This document shows, in pieces, positions 24,742-34,549 of a stretch of DNA of 64,000 bases; position 1 is the first letter of the stretch, and each line of letters opens with the position of its first letter. Under the pieces are notes generated by a model. It was not told the origin of the DNA. It saw only the letters and a program-made list of their open reading frames with translations, and did no database searches. The translations under genes were made by a program, and so were the position numbers. The DNA is from Streptomyces sp. TLI_235 (GTDB lineage Bacteria > Actinomycetota > Actinomycetes > Streptomycetales > Streptomycetaceae), in contig NSGV01000001.1 in the NCBI GenBank assembly GCA_002300355.1, positions 3,968,001 through 4,032,000 on the forward strand, read 5' to 3'.

Positions 24742-24770
24742 AGGCTAACGGGCCCCGCGCCGGACGCCAA
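24742..24770 (-). promoter_or_regulatory. Predicted promoter of the TPP-riboswitch transcript
   Basis: On the minus strand TTGGCG (24770-24765) and TAGCCT (24747-24742) are separated by 17 bases, and transcription would start just before the aptamer. Confidence 0.5.
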
Positions 24771-24977
24771 GGCCCGGACGCCCGCGTTCCGCATCGCGGG
24801 ACCGCGGGCCGCCGGCCGCGTGCCGCGGCCGCGCACACCCGCTCCGGCGCAGGTCGGGCGCATCCTGTCAGGGAAGCCTAAGGATTCTTAGATGTTCTTC
24901 AGGAGGCTCCTTACGGCAACCGAATCAGCCATGCGAAACACTATGGGCCAAGGATCTGTCAGCTATGGAGGTCGTCC

Positions 24978-26690
24978 GTGAGCAACGAGCACGCGAGTGG
25001 GTCCACCGGGCCGCAGGAGGAGCAGCAGCTGCCCTCCGGCGAGCCCCGTACGGTGGGTCCGGCTCCTGACACCGCGGCGGCCGACGGGCCGCCGCCGGTC
25101 GTCGAGTCCGCGCCCACGCTCGCTCTCTCCAAGCTGAGCGAGCCGGCCCCGGCCGCGCCGTCGTACGGCGACGCGCCCCCGCCCGCCGCGCCCACGTACG
25201 GCGACGCGCCCCCGCCCGCCGCGCCCACGTACATCGACGCGCCCCCGCCGGCAGCCCCGGCAGCGCCCGCGTACATCGACGCGCCGCCGCCGGTGGTCGC
25301 GGCCACCCCGGCCCAGCCCGGCCACGCCAACCCGTACGCGGCACCGGCCGCCGCGGGCACCGACCCGTACGGCACCCCGGCGGCCCCGCCGCCGGCCGGG
25401 CCCACGCCCCCCGGCGAGGTGCACCACCCCTTCGGCGCCGGCCACCCGGTCGGCGGCTGGGGCCACCCGACCGGCGGCTGGGGCCACCCGACCGGCGGCC
25501 CCGGCGGCGGCAACCCGGGCGAGCCCGGCGGCCCCGGCTACCCGTACCCGTCGGCCGGCAGCCCGGCACCGCGCCGCAAGCGCGGCGGCATGATCGCGCT
25601 GATCGCCGCGGTCGCGCTGGTCGCGGGCGTGGCCGGCGGTGCCATCGGCGCCGCGGTCACCGGCGACGACAGCTCCGGCGGCGCCACCCGCACCAGCACC
25701 ACCGTCAGCGTCAGCGACAGCCGCAAGGTCACCGACCGCGCCCCGGACTCGGTGGCCGGCATCGCCGCCAAGGCGCTGCCCAGCACCGTCACCATCAAGG
25801 CGCAGGGCTCGCAGGAGTCCGGCACCGGCACCGGCTTCGTCTTCGACACCGAGGGCCACATCCTCACCAACAACCACGTGGTCGCCCCGGCGGCGTCCGG
25901 CGGCAAGCTCACCGTCAAGTTCTCCGACGGCTCGTCCTACAACGCCTCCGTGGTCGGCCGCGCCCAGGGCTACGACGTCGCGGTGATCAAGCTCGACAAC
26001 CCGCCGAAGGACAAGCTCAACCCGCTGCCGCTCGGCGACTCCGACAAGGTCGCGGTCGGCGACGCCACCATCGCCATCGGCGCCCCGTACGGCCTCGAGG
26101 GCACCGTCACCACCGGCATCATCAGCGCCAAGGACCGCCCGGTCGCCTCGGGCGACGAGACCGGCCAGCAGGCGTCGTACATGAACGCCCTGCAGACGGA
26201 CGCCTCGATCAACCCGGGCAACTCCGGCGGCCCGCTGCTCAACGCCTCCGGCGCGGTGATCGGCATCAACTCCGCCATCCAGTCCAACACCAGCGGCAAC
26301 GGCCGGGCCGGCTCCATCGGCCTCGGCTTCGCGATCCCGATCAACCAGGCCAAGTGGGTCGCCGAGACGCTGATCAAGGACGGCCAGCCGGTGTACGCCA
26401 TCCTCGGCGTGCTCCGCAACGACGACTACAAGGGCGACGGCGCACAGATCCAGACCACCGCCGTCCAGGGCACCCCGGCCGTCACCCCCGGCGGCCCCGC
26501 CGACCAGGCCGGCCTCAAGGCGGGCGACGTCATCACCAAGCTCGGCGGCATCCCGATCGACAGCGGCCCGACCCTGGTCTCCGAGATCTGGACGCACAAG
26601 CCCGGCGAGAAGGTCGAGGTCGAGTACACCCGCGACGGCAAGGCCGCCAAGACCACCGTCGTCCTCGGCGAGCGCAAGGGCGACAACTGA
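24978..26690 (+). CDS. htrA: HtrA/DegP-type membrane-anchored serine protease with PDZ domain
   Basis: 570 residues from GTG 24978 (TGGAGG upstream). Residues 1-200 are cytoplasmic, Pro/Ala/Gly-rich and repetitive. One membrane helix follows at ~205-225 (MIALIAAVALVAGVAGGAIG). The trypsin-like domain has the full triad: H300 in TNNHVV, D333 in YDVAVIKL and S416 in NPGNSGGPLL. A PDZ domain occupies ~475-565 (GGPADQAGLKAGDVITKLGG). Such proteases degrade misfolded proteins outside the membrane, often under envelope-stress control. Confidence 0.96.
   Translation: MSNEHASGSTGPQEEQQLPSGEPRTVGPAPDTAAADGPPPVVESAPTLALSKLSEPAPAAPSYGDAPPPAAPTYGDAPPPAAPTYIDAPPPAAPAAPAYIDAPPPVVAATPAQPGHANPYAAPAAAGTDPYGTPAAPPPAGPTPPGEVHHPFGAGHPVGGWGHPTGGWGHPTGGPGGGNPGEPGGPGYPYPSAGSPAPRRKRGGMIALIAAVALVAGVAGGAIGAAVTGDDSSGGATRTSTTVSVSDSRKVTDRAPDSVAGIAAKALPSTVTIKAQGSQESGTGTGFVFDTEGHILTNNHVVAPAASGGKLTVKFSDGSSYNASVVGRAQGYDVAVIKLDNPPKDKLNPLPLGDSDKVAVGDATIAIGAPYGLEGTVTTGIISAKDRPVASGDETGQQASYMNALQTDASINPGNSGGPLLNASGAVIGINSAIQSNTSGNGRAGSIGLGFAIPINQAKWVAETLIKDGQPVYAILGVLRNDDYKGDGAQIQTTAVQGTPAVTPGGPADQAGLKAGDVITKLGGIPIDSGPTLVSEIWTHKPGEKVEVEYTRDGKAAKTTVVLGERKGDN
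25164..25290 (+). repeat. In-gene tandem repeat encoding YGDAPPPAAPT
   Basis: A 33-base unit occurs twice almost exactly (25164-25196, 25197-25229) and then in two diverged copies (TYIDAPPPAAP, AYIDAPPPVV). A second short repeat, GGCGGCTGGGGCCACCC, recurs at about 25452-25500. Both lie in the protease's cytoplasmic tail. Confidence 0.8.
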
Positions 26691-26765
26691 CCCCCGCCGA
26701 GGACACTCTGGGCCGGAAACGGAGTGCACCGAACCCGCTCCGACCCGTTAGGCTGACCTCCGCCA

Positions 26766-26853
26766 GGAGGGTTGCCCGAGCGGCCTAAGGGAACAGTCTT
26801 GAAAACTGTCGTGGCGTGACCCGTCACCGTGGGTTCAAATCCCACACCCTCCG
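26766..26853 (+). tRNA. tRNA-Ser (anticodon UGA)
   Basis: 88 nt. Acceptor arms GGAGGGT and ACCCTCC pair, with discriminator G at 26853. The anticodon stem ACAGT/ACTGT encloses CTTGAAA, giving anticodon TGA at 26800-26802. A long variable arm and the T-arm GTGGGTTCAAATCCCAC are present. CCA is not encoded. Confidence 0.97.
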
Positions 26854-27095
26854 CGTGTGAGGAAGAAGTACCAGCTCAGGGCGGGTACCGGCTTCGGTCG
26901 GTGCCCGCCCTCGGCGTTGGGCGGGCCCGGCGGGCCTGACGGGGCGCCATGGAACGGGAGGGCCCGGGAGGCGGGCCTGCCCCGGACGGGTCGCCCGCCT
27001 TGCCGGGTGCGGGCCGGCGCCGTCCGATGGACGTGTGCCGTGCCCGTACCCCGGCGCCGTCCAGGGTGCCGGGCCGACGACAGGAAACCGCAGCC

Positions 27096-27710
27096 ATGTA
27101 CGTCCGCACCCTCTACACCACCGGTGACCCCGCCCTGATCGACGAGGCGCTCGACGCGCTGCGCGCCGAGGCCATCGGGCTGCTCACCGGTCAGCCCGGC
27201 TACCGCGGCTACGGGCTGTTCGCCGACCGGGCGCTCGGGAAGATCGCGATGGGCTCGTGGTGGGAGAGCGAGCAGGCCCAGCGGGACAGCGACGAGGCGC
27301 TGCGGGCCCGCCGCGCCGCTCTGCTGTCGCCGTTCGCGGGCACCGTCACCACCGACGTCTGGGAGGCCGCCGCCTTCACCCCGCCCGCCCCGGCCTCGCC
27401 CGGCGCCGGCTTCCGGGTGGTGCGTGCCGACATCGACCCGGCCCGGATCGACGCCCTGGTCGAGCGGTTCCGCGAGACCCTGCTGCCCGGGATGGGACAG
27501 ATCGACGGCTTCGTCTCCGGCACCCTGCTGGTGAACCGCGCGGCGGGCCGCGCCTCGGTCGGCACGATCTTCCGCGACCGTGCCGCGCTGGAGGCCTCGC
27601 GCGGCCCGCAGGCGGCCCTGCGGGCCAAGAACGCCCCGGCGGCCGGTGTCACCGTCCGCAGCCTGGAGGAGTTCGAGGTGGTCCTGCTGGACCGCCCGCA
27701 CCACGACTGA
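27096..27710 (+). CDS. Dimeric alpha-beta-barrel (antibiotic biosynthesis monooxygenase-like) protein
   Basis: 204 residues made of two ferredoxin-like ABM/Dabb repeats: LTGQPGYRGYGLFADRALGKIAMGSWWESEQAQRDS in the first half and LPGMGQIDGFVSGTLLVNRAAGRASVGTIFRDRAALEAS in the second. Such folds include cofactor-free monooxygenases, haem-degrading enzymes and proteins with no known activity. CAGGAAAC lies before ATG 27096. It is monocistronic with a strong terminator. Preceding bases 26854-27095 hold no gene. Confidence 0.8.
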   Translation: MYVRTLYTTGDPALIDEALDALRAEAIGLLTGQPGYRGYGLFADRALGKIAMGSWWESEQAQRDSDEALRARRAALLSPFAGTVTTDVWEAAAFTPPAPASPGAGFRVVRADIDPARIDALVERFRETLLPGMGQIDGFVSGTLLVNRAAGRASVGTIFRDRAALEASRGPQAALRAKNAPAAGVTVRSLEEFEVVLLDRPHHD

Positions 27711-27732
27711 CCCCGGCGGCCGCACCGCCCGT

Positions 27733-27773
27733 CCGATCGGCACCCCTGACCGTCCGTCAGGGGTGCCGATCGG
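27733..27773. terminator. Perfect 18-bp hairpin terminator
   Basis: Arms 27733-27750 and 27756-27773 pair perfectly around CGTCC, 22 bases after the ABM-protein gene. Confidence 0.85.
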
Positions 27774-27854
27774 TGTTTGCGCACCGTCCTTGCCGCGCCC
27801 GCCCGACGGGGGCAGAGTGCAGATCGGACGGATGCGCGAGAGGCGGAGGCTGCC

Positions 27855-29219
27855 GTGGGTGATCTGGTCGACCGGCTGGTGTCGGGGCTCCCGGAGACGG
27901 CGGTCGCCGTCGACCCGGACGTGGTCGCCTCGTACGCCCACGACATGGCCGGGTTCTGCGAGGCCGGTTCGCCGGCCGTGGTGGTCTTCCCGGAGACCGT
28001 CGAGCAGGTGCAGCACGTGCTGCGGACGGCGACCGAGCTCCGGGTACCGGTGGTGCCGCAGGGCGCCCGCACCGGTCTCTCCGGCGGGGCGAACGCCGTG
28101 GACGGCTGCATCGTGCTGTCGATGGTGAAGATGAACCGGATCCTGGAGATCGACCCGGTGAACCGGCTCGCCGTCGTCGAGCCGGGGGTGGTCAACGCCG
28201 AGCTCTCCCGGGCCGCCGCCGCGCACGGCCTGGCCTACCCGCCGGACCCTTCCAGCTGGGAGTCCTGCACGATCGGCGGCAACATCGGCACCGGCGCGGG
28301 CGGGCTGTGCTGCGTGAAGTACGGCGTCACCAGCGAGTACGTGCTCGGGCTCGACGTGGTGCTGGCGGACGGGCGGCTGCTGAGCACCGGCCGGCGGACG
28401 GCCAAGGGCGTCGCCGGCTACGACCTGACCCGGCTGCTGGTCGGCTCCGAGGGCACCCTCGCCGTGGTGGTGCGGGCGGTGGTCGCGCTGCGGCCGACCC
28501 CGGCCCCGCAGCTGGCCCTGGCCGCGGAGTTCCCCAGCACCGAGACGGCGAGCGCCGCGGTTTGCGCGGTGATGGCGCAGGGCCACGTCCCCTCGCTGAT
28601 GGAGCTGATGGACGCCACCACCGTGCGCGCGGTCAACGCGATGGCGCGGATGGGGCTGCCGGAGTCCACCCGCGCGCTGCTCCTGGTCGCCTTCGACGGC
28701 CCGGCCAAGGAGGCCGAGCTGGCCGAGGTCGCGCGGCTCTGCCGGGAGGCGGGGGCGAGCGAGGTCGTCCCCGCCGAGGACCAGGCAGAGTCGGACATGC
28801 TGCTGGAGGCCCGCCGGCTCTCACTGCCCGCGATGGAACGGCTCGGCACCACGATGATCGACGACGTGGCGGTGCCGCGGTCCCGGCTCGGCGAGATGCT
28901 GGACGGCGTGGCCGCGATCGCCGAGCGCCACCGGCTGACCATCGGTGTGGTCAGCCATGCCGGCGACGGCAACACCCACCCGGTGGTGATCTTCGACTCG
29001 GCCGATCCCGACGAGACCGCCAGGGCGCGGGCCTCCTTCGACGAGATCATGGCGCTGGGCCTGGACCTCGGCGGCACGGTCACCGGCGAGCACGGCGTCG
29101 GTCTGCTCAAGCGCGAGTGGCTCGCCCGCGAGCTCGGCCCGGTCGTACTGGAGCTCCAGCGGCAGATCAAGACGGTCTTCGACCCGCTCGGCATCCTCAA
29201 CCCGGGCAAGGCGCTCTGA
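27855..29219 (+). CDS. FAD-binding oxidase, GlcD/D-lactate dehydrogenase type
   Basis: 454 residues from GTG 27855 (GGAGG 5 bases upstream). The PCMH FAD domain is clear (VPVVPQGARTGLSGGANAVDGCIVLSM; YPPDPSSWESCTIGGNIGTGAGGLCCVKYG) and the C-terminal oxidase domain ends TVTGEHGVGLLKREW and FDPLGILNPGKAL, including the catalytic His region. Members oxidise glycolate or D-2-hydroxyacids. The partner subunits GlcE and GlcF are not nearby, so it is probably a single-subunit enzyme. Confidence 0.94.
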   Translation: MGDLVDRLVSGLPETAVAVDPDVVASYAHDMAGFCEAGSPAVVVFPETVEQVQHVLRTATELRVPVVPQGARTGLSGGANAVDGCIVLSMVKMNRILEIDPVNRLAVVEPGVVNAELSRAAAAHGLAYPPDPSSWESCTIGGNIGTGAGGLCCVKYGVTSEYVLGLDVVLADGRLLSTGRRTAKGVAGYDLTRLLVGSEGTLAVVVRAVVALRPTPAPQLALAAEFPSTETASAAVCAVMAQGHVPSLMELMDATTVRAVNAMARMGLPESTRALLLVAFDGPAKEAELAEVARLCREAGASEVVPAEDQAESDMLLEARRLSLPAMERLGTTMIDDVAVPRSRLGEMLDGVAAIAERHRLTIGVVSHAGDGNTHPVVIFDSADPDETARARASFDEIMALGLDLGGTVTGEHGVGLLKREWLARELGPVVLELQRQIKTVFDPLGILNPGKAL

Positions 29220-29414
29220 AATCCGGGCAGGGCGCACGGCGAGTCCCGAGCTCCCCGGGGCGGGCGCCCCGGCGCGCACTGCCGTGGCATGCAACCGGCT
29301 CGACATCACGCTAAAGGGCGAAAAGGGTACGTCGAGCTATGCCTTTGTCGATTTGTTGCGGGAGTCTTCTCTCCGGCGGGCCCCGCCGACCGACCCAGGC
29401 CACGGAGGACATGC

Positions 29415-29522
29415 ATGGCGAGCTTCACCGTCCCGCGCCCGACCCGCGCACCGGCGACCGCACAGGCCCCGGTGACCGCACAGGCCCCGGTGACCGCACC
29501 GGCCCCGGCGGCCACCGGCTGA
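29415..29522 (+). CDS. Possible small protein (35 aa) with Ala/Pro/Thr repeats
   Basis: Short reading frame starting MASFTVPRPTRAPATA and ending in AQAPVTAQAPVTAPAPAA, encoded by an 18-base direct repeat (29463-29480, 29481-29498). CGGAGGA is 5 bases before ATG 29415. The 120 bases upstream are A/T-richer than average and contain a 7-bp inverted repeat (29298-29304 with 29331-29337). It is unlike any family I know. It may be a small secreted-type or structural peptide, or not translated. Confidence 0.35.
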   Translation: MASFTVPRPTRAPATAQAPVTAQAPVTAPAPAATG

Positions 29523-29656
29523 GCCGGCCCTCCCGGACGGCCCGAGCAGGACGGCCGCACCACCCGCCGGCGGGGGCGCCGAGCGGCGGAGCGGCCCGCG
29601 GGTGGCCCGGGAAGAGGCAAGGACACCGGGGAGCGGAAAGGGTCTCCGCACACTCG

Positions 29657-29699
29657 GGCCGGGCGGGCGGCGCCGCACTGCGGCACCGCCCGCCCGGCC
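29657..29699. terminator. GC-rich hairpin between convergent units
   Basis: Perfect 14-base arms GGCCGGGCGGGCGG and CCGCCCGCCCGGCC, with further pairing inside the loop, 21 bases before the end of the EamA gene. Confidence 0.7.
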
Positions 29700-29720
29700 G
29701 TTCCCGGGCACCGCGACCGC

Positions 29721-30842
29721 TCAGCGCCTGGCCGTCAGCGTGGCCCCGACGCTGGCCGCGACCACACAGCCGATGCCGGCCAGCTGCACCCCGCCGAGCA
29801 GCTGTCCCAGCACCACCAGCCCGACCAGGGCGCTGACCGCCGGGTCCAGGCTCACCAGCACGCTGAACACCCGCTGCGGCATCCGCCGCAGGGCGGTCAT
29901 CTCCAGCGCGTACGGCACCACCGGGAAGAGCAGCGCCACCCCGGCCACCGCGAGCAGCAGCAGGGCGGGCGCGGAGGCGGCGGCGAGCCCGTGCCAGGCC
30001 TGCGCCGCGCCGAAGGGCGCGACGGCCAGTGCGGCGACCGTGAAGGAGACGGCCAAGCCCTCGAAGCCCTTGAAGACCGCGCCCACCTTGTCGGTGAAGA
30101 GGATGTAGCCGGCGTAGCAGGCGGCCGCACCGAAGGCGTAGCCGAGGCCGACCGGGTCCAGGGCCGTGCCGCCGGAGCCTTCGCCGAGCAGGGTCAGCAG
30201 CACCACGCCGCCCGCCGCGAGCAGCGCCCACAGCAGGTGGCTCGCCCGGCGGGAGAGCGCGATGGCGACGGCCAGCGGCCCGAGGAACTCGATGGTCGAG
30301 GCGGTGCCCATGGGCAGCCGGTCGGTCGCGCCGGCGAACAGCAGGGTCATCCCGGCGGAGGCGAGTCCGAGCAGGACGGCCGAGACCAGGTCGCGGCGGC
30401 TGCGGCCGCGCAGCCGCGGCCGGGTGACGGCGAGCAGGACCACCGCGGCGACGGTCAGCCGCAGGAAGGTGGCCCCGCCGACGCCCAGCACGCCGAACAG
30501 CGACTTGGAGGAGGCGATGCCGAGCTGGCAGGTGACCATGGCCGCCACACACAGCAGCGGCGCCGGGATCGATCCCAGGCGCCGCTGCGGGGTGGTGGTC
30601 CGTCCCGGCCGGCCGGCCGGTGGCCGGTGCCGTTCGGTACGGGTGGTGCCCGTGCCCCGGTCCGGGGGTGCAGCGGCGGCGGGGCCGCGTCGTCGCCAAC
30701 CACCGCGCTCGCCGGCGGGCTCGCCCTTGGGGGAGGGCGGCATGGCGAAGGCGTCGGCGACCTGGTCGCCGGTGTGAGCCGTGCGGAGCGGCTCGAAGGT
30801 GTTGGCACCGGACATGCGGTCGAGTCTGACGTAAGGAGTCAT
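29721..30842 (-). CDS. EamA/RhtA-family metabolite exporter
   Basis: About 373 residues. The first ~90 are hydrophilic, then ten membrane helices form two EamA repeats (PAPLLCVAAMVTCQLGIASSK, GTASTIEFLGPLAVAIALSRR, VALLFPVVPYALEMTALRR, VFSVLVSLDPAVSALVGLVVLG). The repeat pattern matches RhtA-type threonine/homoserine or drug exporters. ATG 30842 is tentative, since no ribosome site is seen; ATG 30815 (MSGANTFEPLRT) is equally possible. The long N-terminal extension is unusual for the family. Confidence 0.88.
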   Translation of the reverse strand: MTPYVRLDRMSGANTFEPLRTAHTGDQVADAFAMPPSPKGEPAGERGGWRRRGPAAAAPPDRGTGTTRTERHRPPAGRPGRTTTPQRRLGSIPAPLLCVAAMVTCQLGIASSKSLFGVLGVGGATFLRLTVAAVVLLAVTRPRLRGRSRRDLVSAVLLGLASAGMTLLFAGATDRLPMGTASTIEFLGPLAVAIALSRRASHLLWALLAAGGVVLLTLLGEGSGGTALDPVGLGYAFGAAACYAGYILFTDKVGAVFKGFEGLAVSFTVAALAVAPFGAAQAWHGLAAASAPALLLLAVAGVALLFPVVPYALEMTALRRMPQRVFSVLVSLDPAVSALVGLVVLGQLLGGVQLAGIGCVVAASVGATLTARR

Positions 30843-30956
30843 TGGGTTGCAAGCCTGTTACCAGGATGCGGGACGGGCCCACCGGTCGGGTGAATCGGCG
30901 GCCGGGCGGCGCGCGCCTGCCGCCGGAGTCGGACGATCCGTCAGTACGACTGTGAC

Positions 30957-31838
30957 GTGCGCTCCTTGGGAACCGCCGCGCTGGCCGCGGCCTCGTCCGT
31001 CCTGCTGCTCGGCTCCGTCGGCGTCCCGGCGGCGGCCGCCGCCCCACACCCCGGGGCGCCGCGCCCGGTCCGCACCGTGCTCGCGGACCCGGCCACCGAC
31101 CCGTCCTCCGGGGTCCGGCTGCCGGAGGGCGAGCTGTACTCCGGCCCGGGCTTCGACGCCTGCACCGCCCCGCCGCTCGCCACCATGCAGACCTGGTGGG
31201 ACGACTCCCCGTACGGCGCGGTCGGCATCTACGTGAGCGGCTCCCAGCGCGGCTGCAGCCAGTCCCGGCTGACCGCCGACTGGGTGACGAGGTCCCGCGA
31301 CATGGGCTGGCGGTTCGTCCCCACCCATGTCGGCCTGCAGGCGCCGTGCAGCACCAGCAGCAGCAAGCCCAGGCACATCGACCCGGCGAACGCCGTCGCC
31401 CAGGGGCAGCAGGAGGGCGCCGAGGCCGTCTCGGCGATGCGCGCCCTGGGCTTCGGCGACGGCAGCCCGGTCTACCTCGACATCGAGGCCTACCCGCGCG
31501 GCGACACCCGCTGCAGCCAGGCCGTGATCGACTTCACCGTCGGCTGGACCCAGGCCCTGCACACCGCCGGCCACCTCGCCGGGTTCTACTCCTCCGCCGA
31601 GTCCGGCATCGCCGACCTCGCCGCCGCCGCCAGGGCCGGCAGCTCCCCGCTGCCCGACGCCGTCTGGTACGCCCGCTGGGACGACCACGCCAACACCACC
31701 GACGGGGCCGGGGCCCTCAACCCCGACCTGTGGACCGACCACCGCCGGATCCACCAGCACCGCGGGAACGTCCAGGAGTCCTACGGCGGCAACGCCCTCA
31801 CCATCGACCGCGACGAACTCGACTCGCTGGTCGGCTGA
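30957..31838 (+). CDS. Secreted DUF1906 (glycoside hydrolase-like, Rv2525c-type) protein
   Basis: 293 residues from GTG 30957. A Sec-type signal peptide ends near residue 29 (LAAASSVLLLGSVGVPAAAAA). The DUF1906 TIM-barrel core is recognisable: FDACTAPPLATMQTWWDDSPYGAVGIYVSGSQRGC, GWRFVPTHVGLQAPC, SPVYLDIEAYPRG and VWYARWDDH. The related Rv2525c is a Tat-exported cell-wall protein. A GH25-like fold suggests action on peptidoglycan or cell-wall glycan. No clear ribosome site; translation may be leaderless. Confidence 0.88.
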   Translation: MRSLGTAALAAASSVLLLGSVGVPAAAAAPHPGAPRPVRTVLADPATDPSSGVRLPEGELYSGPGFDACTAPPLATMQTWWDDSPYGAVGIYVSGSQRGCSQSRLTADWVTRSRDMGWRFVPTHVGLQAPCSTSSSKPRHIDPANAVAQGQQEGAEAVSAMRALGFGDGSPVYLDIEAYPRGDTRCSQAVIDFTVGWTQALHTAGHLAGFYSSAESGIADLAAAARAGSSPLPDAVWYARWDDHANTTDGAGALNPDLWTDHRRIHQHRGNVQESYGGNALTIDRDELDSLVG

Positions 31839-31854
31839 GCGGCCCGGAGCCGGC

Positions 31855-32613
31855 TCAGCCGCGGTACGGCGGGGTGATCCCCCAGTCCCAGCGCGGCATC
31901 GGAGACTCCGGCAGCGGCGGCGGGTTCGGACCGGAGTAGAGCACCGCCATCCGGGTGCCCCACTCCAGGTAGTGCGCCAGCACCGCGCGGAACTCCGGGT
32001 CGTCCGGCAGCCCGACCTCGTCCGCGGTGTCGGTGAGCAGGGCCACCCAGCGGCGCCGCTGCTCCTCGGTGATGCCCCGGCCAAGGTGCCGCGAGGCCAT
32101 GTGCCGGTGGCCGCCGTACTCCGTGCTGTACGCCGGCGGGCCGCCGAACACCTCGCCCAGCCAGGCCGCCACGTGCCGCGCGTGGGCCGGGTCCTTGCCG
32201 GCGAAGACCGGCGCCAGCAGCCCGTCCTCGTCGACCCGCTCGTAGAAGCGGGTGAACAGGCGCTCCAGCGCGGGCGCGCCACCCGCCCACTCGTACAGCG
32301 TCGGCACCGAGCCGCCGCGCCCGGCGATCGGGGTGGCCTCCTCCACCGACAGCCCGGACGGCTCCGCGTACGGGGCGAGCGCGGCGACCAGGGCCTCGCC
32401 CTCCCGGCTCTCCCAGAACGCCTGCCGGCCCTCGTCGGACGTCCAGCGGATGCGCAGCCCGTACCCGTCCGGATCCCCGGCCGAGCGCTCCAGCGCGTAG
32501 TCGACGCAGGCCCCGGCCCCGCCGAGGCCGTCCACGGCGCGGCGGCAGGCGGCCTCGAAGGCGGCCCGGTGCTGCGGCCCGGCGAGCCGGTACCGGATGT
32601 ACTCGACGGTCAT
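31855..32613 (-). CDS. Fusion of ABM-type domain with group II truncated haemoglobin
   Basis: 252 residues. Residues 1-95 form a ferredoxin-like ABM/Dabb domain (MTVEYIRYRLAGPQHRAAFE; YGLRIRWTSDEGRQAFWESRE). Residues ~108-235 are a truncated globin with LYEWAGGAPALERLFTRFYERVDEDGLLAPVFAG, the proximal-His region HRHMASRHLGRGITEEQRRRW and the end EWGTRMAVLYS, typical of group II. This fusion is known in some actinomycetes and may couple oxygen or NO chemistry to monooxygenation. ATG 32613 lacks a clear ribosome site. Confidence 0.9.
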   Translation of the reverse strand: MTVEYIRYRLAGPQHRAAFEAACRRAVDGLGGAGACVDYALERSAGDPDGYGLRIRWTSDEGRQAFWESREGEALVAALAPYAEPSGLSVEEATPIAGRGGSVPTLYEWAGGAPALERLFTRFYERVDEDGLLAPVFAGKDPAHARHVAAWLGEVFGGPPAYSTEYGGHRHMASRHLGRGITEEQRRRWVALLTDTADEVGLPDDPEFRAVLAHYLEWGTRMAVLYSGPNPPPLPESPMPRWDWGITPPYRG

Positions 32614-32803
32614 GGCACGACTCAAGCGCGGCCGGCCGCTCCGGGCAACCCGTCGCCCGCCCGGCCGGGCCCCGGAGACGCTGGTCTCAACTCCGCCACG
32701 GATGCTGACACCGGGCCCCGGCCGGGGAAAGAATCGGCACGTCAGCGGTGACTACCTGCGAGTAGCCCGCCGCGAGACCCACCACCGGTCAAGGAGGACC
32801 CGC

Positions 32804-34462
<1,659 letters not shown>

Positions 34463-34470
34463 CCGAGATT

Positions 34471-34539
34471 CCTCTCCCCTCGCGGAATACCCCCCAGGGG
34501 TATCACGTTCCTGCTGGACGGAACCCGCGAGGGGAGAGG
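34471..34539 (+). promoter_or_regulatory. Long inverted repeat sequestering the DUF4396 ribosome site
   Basis: CCTCTCCCCTCGCGG (34471-34485) pairs perfectly with CCGCGAGGGGAGAGG (34525-34539). The second arm is the Shine-Dalgarno region of the DUF4396 gene (ATG 34550). The first arm begins 9 bases after the ligase stop. A read-through transcript would fold and mask the site, while a transcript starting inside the loop would not. It could also act as the ligase terminator. Confidence 0.75.
34487..34503. promoter_or_regulatory. CsoR-like metal-repressor operator
   Basis: ATACCCCCCAGGGGTAT has perfect 7-base arms around CCA. G-tract dyads of the form TACCCC...GGGGTA are typical of CsoR/RcnR/FrmR repressors, most often copper-responsive. 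It lies in the loop of the inverted repeat, 47 bases before the DUF4396 start. Confidence 0.7.
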
Positions 34540-34549
34540 AGCCCGCACC

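Noticed and set aside
29298-29337. Known riboswitch in the 29.3 kb leader
   Set aside because: The hairpin lacks the conserved elements of any riboswitch class I know.
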